6,938 nucleotides of DNA from Nocardioides sp. (GTDB lineage Bacteria; Actinomycetota; Actinomycetes; Propionibacteriales; Nocardioidaceae), in NCBI GenBank assembly GCA_031177735.1, contig JAPSKJ010000109.1:1-6938 (forward strand). The letters are read 5' to 3'. The position numbers were made by a program, and so were the translations under genes. The notes under the pieces were generated by a model. It worked only from the letters and a program-made list of their open reading frames with translations, did no database searches and was not told where the DNA came from. Shown piece after piece: positions 1-4,777 of the stretch. Numbering within the stretch: the first letter of the stretch is position 1; every line of letters begins with the position of its first letter.

Positions 1-74
1 CTCGGCGGGCCACAAGTGACGTCTCGAGGGGCCAGAACTGACGTCTCGGCGGGCCAGAAGTGACGTCTCGCGCG
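1..74. repeat. 22-bp direct tandem repeat array, left edge
   Basis: Three head-to-tail 22-bp units lie at 1-22, 23-44 and 45-66, followed by the first four bases of a fourth (67-70). Units 1 and 3 differ at one position; unit 2 differs from unit 3 at three. Each begins with CTCG, carries a GGGCCA core and ends in TGACGT, so a perfect GACGTC palindrome recurs at each unit junction (18-23, 40-45, 62-67), exactly 22 bp apart. The first 12 bases of unit 3 (CTCGGCGGGCCA) occur again at 78-89, where they encode the last four residues of the deformylase, so the array may have grown from the gene's 3' end. It continues beyond the window. Function unknown. Confidence 0.85.
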
Positions 75-674
75 TTACTCGGCGGGCCAGGAGAGGGGGT
101 AGTCGGGGGCGGCCTTGTCGTGCTGCTTGCGGAGCTTCTTGCGGGCCTTCTCCGAGATCCGGTCGCCGAAGACGATGCCGCGGGTGTGGTCGGTCTCGTG
201 CTGGAGGCAGCGGGCGAGCAGGCCGTCACCGGTGAACTCGACCGGCTGGCCGTCGAGGCCCTGGCCGCGCACGGTGGCGGTGTCGGGGCGGGCGCACTCC
301 ACGTAGGCGCCGGGGAAGGAGAGGCAGCCCTCGTCGTCGGCGTCGAGGCGGCGGTCGCGACCCTCGGGCAGCTCCACCTCGGGATTGCAGACCACGCCGA
401 CGACCCGACGGCCAGCGTCGTCGGGGCAGTCGAAGACGAACACCTGCAGGTCGACTCCGACCTGGCAGGCCGCGAGGCCGACCCCGTCGGCGGCGTACAT
501 CGTCGCAGTCATGTCGGCGACCAGGCTGCGCAGCGACTCGTCGAAGTCGGTGACGGGCTGCTGGGGTCGGTGCATCACCTCGGCGCCCCAGCGCGTGATC
601 GGCCGGGTGGAGCCGTCGGTCGGCAGCGGGCCGTAGGGGGCGAGGACGGCATCGGTCGCGGCAGGGTCGGACAT
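75..674 (-). CDS. def: Peptide deformylase
   Basis: This is a 199-residue iron/zinc metallohydrolase that removes the formyl group from the N-terminal methionine of new proteins in the cytoplasm. All three family motifs are intact. Motif 1 is GVGLAACQ at residues 64-71. Motif 2 is EGCLS at 115-119, with metal ligand Cys117. Motif 3 is HETDH at 159-163, with metal ligands His159 and His163 and catalytic Glu160. The length is slightly above the usual 165-190 because of an N-terminal stretch of about 25 residues and a basic tail (residues 174-187). I chose ATG 674 because a TAGGCT -10 hexamer sits 7 bases upstream and no ribosome-binding site is present. An in-frame ATG at 800 would read through the divergent promoter region and into the neighbouring gene. 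No fmt gene is adjacent. The function is near certain; whether it is the genome's main or a secondary deformylase cannot be told. Confidence 0.96.
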   Translation of the reverse strand: MSDPAATDAVLAPYGPLPTDGSTRPITRWGAEVMHRPQQPVTDFDESLRSLVADMTATMYAADGVGLAACQVGVDLQVFVFDCPDDAGRRVVGVVCNPEVELPEGRDRRLDADDEGCLSFPGAYVECARPDTATVRGQGLDGQPVEFTGDGLLARCLQHETDHTRGIVFGDRISEKARKKLRKQHDKAAPDYPLSWPAE

Positions 675-687
675 GGAATCGAGCCTA
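675..687 (-). promoter_or_regulatory. Leaderless promoter -10 of def
   Basis: On the minus strand the hexamer TAGGCT (682-687) fits the actinobacterial TAnnnT -10 and is followed by 7 bases and then the ATG at 674. There is no Shine-Dalgarno sequence, so transcription probably starts at or next to the start codon. I see no convincing -35 hexamer. This is a motif-based inference. Confidence 0.65.
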
Positions 688-736
688 CCGCCGGACGACG
701 TGTGACCCGCCGCACCGCGGCTGCTGTAGCGCCCGT

Positions 737-753
737 TGTAACTCACAGTTACA
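737..753. promoter_or_regulatory. Palindromic operator, TetR-like, upstream of dehydrogenase operon
   Basis: TGTAACTCACAGTTACA is a perfect inverted repeat: arms TGTAACT (737-743) and AGTTACA (747-753) with a 3-bp centre. It is an AT-rich island in very GC-rich DNA, lies 9 bp before the dehydrogenase start codon and overlaps the proposed -10 (750-755). A bound dimeric repressor would therefore block initiation. Short palindromes of this kind are typical of TetR-family regulators of fatty-acid and acyl-CoA genes. No such regulator is encoded in the window, and I cannot name it. Confidence 0.7.
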
Positions 754-761
754 TTTGCTTC
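750..761 (+). promoter_or_regulatory. Leaderless promoter -10 of dehydrogenase operon
   Basis: TACATT (750-755) matches TAnnnT and ends 6 bases before ATG 762. No ribosome-binding site lies upstream of that ATG, which agrees with a leaderless transcript. The -10 shares bases with the right arm of the palindrome at 737-753. No clear -35 is seen. Confidence 0.55.
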
Positions 762-2126
762 ATGTCCCTCTTCCAGAGTCTCCGGCCCGGCGGCCGACAC
801 GGGCTGCCGGCGAGCGAGCAGCGCGACCCGATCGGGTACGCCGTCGCCGCGCTCAACAAGGTCGCGCAGAGCGACCTCCTCGACCGTCTCGGGCTGCGCA
901 GGACCGTCGAGCAGACGGTCTTCACCGCGACTCGCAGCGGCTTCCGGACAGCCACGGCCGCGAGCCGCGCCTTCCAGAAGGCGGGTCAGAAGGGCAAGCC
1001 CGGCGTCCGGGTGCCGGCCGCCTCGCCGAGCGGGGTCTTCGACCTCACGCCCACCGAGGACGAGCAGATGCTCGTCGACGTGGTCACCGAGTTCGCCGAG
1101 GAGGTCCTCCGGCCCGCCGCCGCGGAGGCGGACGAGACCTGCCTGGCCCCGGAGTCCGTGCTCAAGGGAAGCCTGGAGATCGGGCTACCGATCCTCGGCG
1201 TGCCGGAGGCGCTCGGCGGCATCTCCGAGACCCGCTCCGCGGTCGCCGGGGTGCTGGTCGCTGAGGCGCTCGCGAAGGGCGACATGGGCCTGGCCGTGGC
1301 CACCCTCGCCCCCGGCGCCGTCGCCACCGCGCTCGGACTGTGGGGGACCGACGCGCAGCAGCAGACCTACCTGCCGGCGTTCACCGGCAACGAGGTGCCT
1401 GCCGCCGCGCTCGCCCTCACCGAGCCGACCGTGCTCTTCGACCCGCTCAAGCCGGCCACGACCGCGGTGCGCAGCGGCGACGGCTACGTGCTCGACGGCA
1501 CCAAGTCGCTGGTGGTCCGGGGCGCCGAGGCGGAGCTCTTCCTGGTCGGCGCCCGGCTGCACGGCGCTCCGGTGCTGTTCCTGGTCGAATCCTCGACGCC
1601 CGGTCTGACGGTCGAGGCCTCGCCGGCGATGGGGGTCCGGGCCGCCTCGCTCACCACCTTGACCCTCGACAACGTGAAGGTGCCGCTCGACGCGGTGCTG
1701 GGTGACACCGAGGGGGCGGCGTACACCGAGGCCGTCCAGCTGGCGCGGCTGGCCTGGTGCGGGCTGGCGGTCGGCACCGGGCAGGCGGTGCTCGACTACG
1801 TGGTGCCCTATGTCAAGGAGCGGGAGGCGTTCGGCGAGCCGATCGCCCACCGCCAGTCGGTGGCGTTCATGGTCGCCAACATCGCGATCGAGCTGCAGGC
1901 GATGCGCCTGGTGACCTACAAGGCCGCCTCACGGGTCGCCGCCGGCAAGGACGCCTCCCGCGAGATCGCCCTCGCGCGCAAGCTCTGCGCCGACAAGGGC
2001 ATGCAGATCGGCCTCGACGGCGTGCAGCTGCTCGGTGGCCACGGCTTCGTCAAGGAGCACCCGGTCGAGCGGTGGTACCGCGACCTGCGTGCGATCGGAA
2101 TCCTGGAAGGTGCGGTGCTGGTCTGA
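762..2126 (+). CDS. Acyl-CoA dehydrogenase family protein, FadE24-like partner subunit
   Basis: This 454-residue protein belongs to the FAD-dependent acyl-CoA dehydrogenases, which make the alpha,beta double bond in acyl-CoA. The core starts near residue 92 (FDLTPTEDEQ). The first ~90 residues are an extra basic, Ala-rich, probably helical extension absent from typical ~380-residue members. The ADP-side FAD motifs are intact: R-x-x-F-G at 354-358 and Q-x-x-G-G-x-G at 422-428. The flavin-side motif, normally TEPGTGSD, is degenerate (TEPTVLFD, 220-227). A Glu (E449) aligns with the catalytic base, but the protein ends five residues later, so the usual final helix is missing. The stop overlaps the start of the next gene (TGATG), implying coupled translation. 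From memory, length, order and sequence resemble mycobacterial FadE24 (Rv3139). It is probably the cofactor-completing subunit of a heteromer rather than an enzyme alone. ATG 762 is supported by the promoter spacing. Confidence 0.92.
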   Translation: MSLFQSLRPGGRHGLPASEQRDPIGYAVAALNKVAQSDLLDRLGLRRTVEQTVFTATRSGFRTATAASRAFQKAGQKGKPGVRVPAASPSGVFDLTPTEDEQMLVDVVTEFAEEVLRPAAAEADETCLAPESVLKGSLEIGLPILGVPEALGGISETRSAVAGVLVAEALAKGDMGLAVATLAPGAVATALGLWGTDAQQQTYLPAFTGNEVPAAALALTEPTVLFDPLKPATTAVRSGDGYVLDGTKSLVVRGAEAELFLVGARLHGAPVLFLVESSTPGLTVEASPAMGVRAASLTTLTLDNVKVPLDAVLGDTEGAAYTEAVQLARLAWCGLAVGTGQAVLDYVVPYVKEREAFGEPIAHRQSVAFMVANIAIELQAMRLVTYKAASRVAAGKDASREIALARKLCADKGMQIGLDGVQLLGGHGFVKEHPVERWYRDLRAIGILEGAVLV

Positions 2127-3343
2127 TGGCGATCAATCTCGAGGACCCGAAGAAGTTCCGGACGCTGCGCGACCAGGCCCACCAGGTCGCGATGAACATG
2201 CTGCGACCCATCTCGCGCAAGTACGACCGGGCCGAGCACGCGTATCCCAAAGAGCTCGACATGCTCGCCGCCATGATCGACGGCCTCTCCGAGTCCGGCG
2301 CGAACGAGGGTGCGGGAGCCGCCGGCGTACGCCGCGAGGAGACCGCGCAGGAGAAGGCCGGTGTGAAGAACGGCGCCAACCTCGCCTCGGTCATGTCGAT
2401 CGCGGAGATGTGCTGGGGTGACGTCGGCCTGCTGCTCTCCATGCCTCGCCAGGGGCTGGGCAACTCTGCGATCGCCTCGGTGGCCAACGACGAGCAGCTC
2501 AAGCGCTTCGAGGGCGTGTGGGCCTCGATGGCCATCACCGAGCCCGGCACCGGGTCGGACTCCGCCAACATCAAGACCACCGCGGTCAAGGATGGCGACC
2601 ACTACGTCCTCAACGGCGAGAAGATCTTCGTCACCTCCGGCGAGCGCTCCGACGCGGTGGTCGTGTGGGCGACGCTGGACAAGGAGCTCGGCCGGGCCGC
2701 GATCAAGTCCTTCGTCGTGCCGAAGGGCACCCCGGGCATGAAGGTGGAGCGGCTGGAGCACAAGCTCGGCATCCGCGCCTCCGACACCGCCACCATCACC
2801 TTCACCGACTGCCGGGTGCCGGCCGAGAACCTGCTCGGCTCGCCCGAGATCGACGTGAAGCAGGGCTTCGCGGGTGCGATGGCGACCTTCGACAACACCC
2901 GGCCGCTGGTGGCGGCCATGGCGGTCGGTTGTGCTCGTGCCAGCCTCGACCTCACCCGCGACCTGCTCGCCCGGGCCGGCGTGAGCGTGGACTACGACGC
3001 CCCCGCCTACACCCAGAGCGCCGCCGCAGCGAAGTTCCTCCAGATGGAGGCGGACTGGGAGGCGGCGTACCTGCTGATGCTGCAGGCCGCCTGGATGGCC
3101 GACAACCGCAAGCCGAACTCGCTCGAGGCCTCGATGGCCAAGGCGAAGGCGGGCCGGGTCGGCTCCGACATCACGCTGTCCTGCGTCGAGCTGTGCGCTT
3201 CGGTCGGGTACGCCGAGGCCGAGCTGCTGGAGAAGTGGGCCCGCGACTCCAAGATCCTCGACATCTTCGAAGGCACCCAGCAGATCCAGCAGCTGATCGT
3301 CGCCCGGCGGGTGCTCGGCCTCACCTCGGCGGAGCTGCGGTAG
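2126..3343 (+). CDS. Acyl-CoA dehydrogenase, FadE23-like catalytic subunit
   Basis: This 405-residue acyl-CoA dehydrogenase oxidises acyl-CoA to enoyl-CoA with FAD in the cytosol. The flavin-side signature AITEPGTGSD is intact at 136-145, and the catalytic base is Glu382 in IFEGTQQIQ (380-388). In contrast, the ADP-side motifs are decayed: the usual Q-x-x-G-G-x-G reads E-L-C-A-S-V-G (355-361), and there is no R-x-x-F-G before the helix near residue 300. These are the elements kept by the upstream partner, so the two probably share one FAD per heterodimer. The start ATG overlaps the previous stop by one base. A GGAAGG lies 15 bases upstream, too far to be a strong site, so coupling is likely. 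The protein resembles, from memory, mycobacterial FadE23 (Rv3140). Substrate unknown. A strong hairpin ends the operon. Confidence 0.94.
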   Translation: MAINLEDPKKFRTLRDQAHQVAMNMLRPISRKYDRAEHAYPKELDMLAAMIDGLSESGANEGAGAAGVRREETAQEKAGVKNGANLASVMSIAEMCWGDVGLLLSMPRQGLGNSAIASVANDEQLKRFEGVWASMAITEPGTGSDSANIKTTAVKDGDHYVLNGEKIFVTSGERSDAVVVWATLDKELGRAAIKSFVVPKGTPGMKVERLEHKLGIRASDTATITFTDCRVPAENLLGSPEIDVKQGFAGAMATFDNTRPLVAAMAVGCARASLDLTRDLLARAGVSVDYDAPAYTQSAAAAKFLQMEADWEAAYLLMLQAAWMADNRKPNSLEASMAKAKAGRVGSDITLSCVELCASVGYAEAELLEKWARDSKILDIFEGTQQIQQLIVARRVLGLTSAELR

Positions 3344-3367
3344 GGACACCCGCCCGGGGACGTGCGG

Positions 3368-3401
3368 TAAGGGGTGCCGGTCGACCGACCGGCACCCCTT
3401 A
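3368..3401 (+). terminator. Hairpin terminator after dehydrogenase operon
   Basis: A perfect 15-bp inverted repeat has arms at 3368-3382 and 3387-3401 and a 4-base loop (GACC). It starts 24 bases after the dehydrogenase stop. Only a short run of T follows (CTTT, 3404-3407), so it is the GC-rich, U-poor type common in actinobacteria. Its last two bases are shared with the -10 of the nucleosidase gene. Confidence 0.8.
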
Positions 3402-3412
3402 GCCTTTCCGGC
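3400..3412 (+). promoter_or_regulatory. Leaderless promoter -10 of nucleosidase gene
   Basis: TAGCCT (3400-3405) matches TAnnnT and is followed by 7 bases and then GTG 3413, with no ribosome-binding site. The layout is the same as at def. The hexamer begins inside the right arm of the terminator hairpin, and the -35 zone falls within the hairpin. Confidence 0.6.
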
Positions 3413-3967
3413 GTGACAATCCTGGTGGTGTCGGCGACGCACGCCGAAGCGCGCTACGCAGCCGACCTCGTGGACGGCACCCCGTCGATGCGGCTGCTGA
3501 TCACCGGCATCGGCAAGACCGCCGCCGCGGCCGGCACAGCGGCGGCGCTCGCCGGCGACCCCGCCATCACCGAAGTCGTCAACATCGGCTCCGCCGGCGC
3601 CCTGCGCGACGGCCTCACCGGCGTCCACGAGGCTCGCCGGGTGCTCAACCACGACATCTCCGCCGACGCGATCCGCGCGCTCGGCCACGACCCGCAGGAG
3701 TGGCTCACGCTCGGGTCCGGCGAGGTCACGCTGGCGACCGGCGACGTCTTCGTCTCCGACCCGCTGGTGCGCGGCCGGCTGGCCGAGGTGGCGGATCTCG
3801 TCGACATGGAGGGGTACGCCGTCGCGTGGGCCGCCCGGGCCGCCGGAGTCCCCGCCCGGCTGGTCAAGCACGTCTCCGACAACGCCGACGAGACCGCGCT
3901 GGACTGGGCTGCCGTGGTCGACGCGAGCGCGCGCGCCCTGGCGGACTGGCTGGCCGCCCGCCTGTAG
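3413..3967 (+). CDS. Nucleosidase, MTA/SAH nucleosidase-like (phosphorylase superfamily)
   Basis: The 184-residue protein has the purine nucleoside phosphorylase/MTAN fold and probably cleaves the N-glycosidic bond of a purine nucleoside such as methylthioadenosine or S-adenosylhomocysteine. Landmarks of E. coli MTAN are present in order: Glu12 (at the same number), GIGKTAAA at 32-39, NIGSAGAL at 57-64, NHD at 79-81, TGDVF at 109-113, DMEG at 131-134 (ribose-binding Met-Glu) and SDNAD at 155-159, with Asp156 matching the catalytic acid Asp197. It is about 50 residues shorter than E. coli MTAN, mainly between these blocks. GTG 3413 is chosen because it follows a TAGCCT -10 by 7 bases and begins the MTAN-like first strand. 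The earlier GTG at 3374 lies inside the terminator stem. Futalosine hydrolase activity (menaquinone pathway) is an alternative I cannot exclude. It converges on the next gene with only 7 bases between stops. Confidence 0.87.
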   Translation: MTILVVSATHAEARYAADLVDGTPSMRLLITGIGKTAAAAGTAAALAGDPAITEVVNIGSAGALRDGLTGVHEARRVLNHDISADAIRALGHDPQEWLTLGSGEVTLATGDVFVSDPLVRGRLAEVADLVDMEGYAVAWAARAAGVPARLVKHVSDNADETALDWAAVVDASARALADWLAARL

Positions 3968-3974
3968 GCAGCGG

Positions 3975-4715
3975 CTATCCCTTCTCGGGGTCGGCCGCCC
4001 TCGACGCCCGCTCGGCCTCGGTCTTGATCGCCTTGGTCGTCGCGGGGTCCATCAGCGGCTCGGTGCCGGGCTGTTGGAGGCCGGTCTCGGTGGTGTCGGG
4101 GTTGCGGCCCACATCCGCGCCGGTCGTGCCGACGGGGGTGGTGACCTCACGGTCCTCCTCGGCGCGGACCTGTGCTGCGTCGCGGAGCGCCTCGTCGGCG
4201 TCGGCCTTCGCCACAGGGGCGGACGGCTCGGTGGCCACCGGCGGTGCAGCCGGCTCGGCGGCCAGCTCGCGCTGCACCGCCTGCTCGGCCGCCGTGATCG
4301 GGTCGGGCACCGGCGGCGGCACCGGGGTGCCCTTGGCGGGCGCCTTCTTCGCGGTGGCCTTCTTGGCGGGCGACGTCTTGGCGGTCCCCTGCTGGCCGGG
4401 AGCCTTCTTGGCGGACGTCTTCGGCGCCGAGGTCTTCGTGGCCGTGGCACTCGGCGCCTGCTCGCTTCCGGTCGGCGTGCTCGACCTGCCGCCCGCGTCA
4501 TCCGCCGGCGTCGTCGGCCGCTCCGGCTCCCGGTGCCCGACATCGATCAGGGTGCGCGCGGTGTGCACGGCGTTGCCGGCGGTCTGCACGGCGTTGCCGG
4601 CGGTCTGCACGGCCTGGCCGGCGGTGCGCAGCGGGTGGCGGACGGTGCCGAGCGCGGTGGTCACCACCGTGCGCCCCAGGGTCTTGACGGGTCCGAGGGG
4701 CAGCTTCGCGGGCAT
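3975..4715 (-). CDS. Low-complexity Lys/Ala/Pro-rich protein of unknown function
   Basis: I do not recognise this 246-residue protein. Residues 1-30 are basic. Residues 31-58 carry heptad repeats (TAGQAVQ, TAGNAVQ, TAGNAVH, then TARTLID), likely one amphipathic helix. Residues 93-128 are rich in Lys, Ala, Pro, Ser and Thr, with KKAP and AKK motifs like the tails of actinobacterial HU, histone H1-like proteins or HBHA. Residues 137-190 are Pro/Ala-rich and then acidic (AEEDRE), and the rest is probably disordered. No signal peptide or membrane segment is visible. The coding frame is supported by a good ribosome-binding site (GAAGGAG, 5-base spacer) before ATG 4715. That site also favours this start over an in-frame ATG at 4745. 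It lies 62 bp downstream of galK on the same strand. A nucleic-acid-, envelope- or lipid-droplet-binding role is possible but unproven. Confidence 0.75.
   Translation of the reverse strand: MPAKLPLGPVKTLGRTVVTTALGTVRHPLRTAGQAVQTAGNAVQTAGNAVHTARTLIDVGHREPERPTTPADDAGGRSSTPTGSEQAPSATATKTSAPKTSAKKAPGQQGTAKTSPAKKATAKKAPAKGTPVPPPVPDPITAAEQAVQRELAAEPAAPPVATEPSAPVAKADADEALRDAAQVRAEEDREVTTPVGTTGADVGRNPDTTETGLQQPGTEPLMDPATTKAIKTEAERASRAADPEKG
4564..4626 (-). repeat. 21-bp in-frame tandem repeat, three copies
   Basis: Two identical 21-bp units (4564-4584 and 4585-4605) are followed by a third (4606-4626) with three mismatches. The unit length is a multiple of three and encodes the seven-residue repeat of the Lys/Ala/Pro-rich protein. 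Two perfect copies suggest recent duplication or slippage, so copy number may vary between strains. Confidence 0.85.
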
Positions 4716-4720
4716 GGGAG

Positions 4721-4727
4721 CTCCTTC
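4721..4727 (-). promoter_or_regulatory. Shine-Dalgarno site of the Lys/Ala/Pro-rich protein
   Basis: On the minus strand GAAGGAG ends 5 bases before ATG 4715. It fixes the start of this gene and is the clearest canonical ribosome-binding site in the window. The other genes with identified promoters appear leaderless. Confidence 0.8.
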
Positions 4728-4740
4728 GCGTTGGGTCGTT

Positions 4741-4758
4741 CGCATCGTGTTCGATGCG
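4741..4758. repeat. Inverted repeat between galK and the downstream gene
   Basis: CGCATCG (4741-4747) and CGATGCG (4752-4758) form a perfect 7-bp stem with a 4-base loop. It lies in the 62-bp gap after galK and 25 bp before ATG 4715. There is no T-run on either side, so it is a poor intrinsic terminator. An operator, an attenuating hairpin or an RNA-stability element would also fit. No TAnnnT promoter is evident in the gap. Confidence 0.55.
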
Positions 4759-4777
4759 GTCTGTACCCGGGGAGGCC

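Noticed and set aside
1..74. The left-edge repeats as a CRISPR array
   Set aside because: The repeats are contiguous 22-bp units with no spacers, so this is a tandem repeat.
60..761. An upstream extension of the first dehydrogenase to near position 60
   Set aside because: The open frame continues, but this stretch is antisense to deformylase and reads as low-complexity Gly/Val/Ala sequence. The -10 and operator place the start at 762.
675..800. A longer deformylase starting at ATG 800
   Set aside because: It would span the divergent promoter and palindrome and the first codons of the dehydrogenase, and the extra residues do not look like any deformylase.
3374..3412. An earlier GTG start (3374) for the nucleosidase
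   Set aside because: It lies in the terminator stem, adds 13 residues before the MTAN-like first strand and has no ribosome-binding site. GTG 3413 fits the -10 spacing and puts the catalytic Glu at position 12.
1916..3871. A 651-codon open frame on the minus strand opposite the second dehydrogenase and nucleosidase genes
   Set aside because: It overlaps two well-supported genes whose catalytic motifs are intact, and its translation is Gly/Arg/His/Val-rich with no recognisable domain. This is the usual antisense open frame of GC-rich DNA.
4715..4745. ATG 4745 as the start of the Lys/Ala/Pro-rich protein
   Set aside because: It lies inside the inverted repeat without a ribosome-binding site, whereas ATG 4715 has GAAGGAG at 5 bases.
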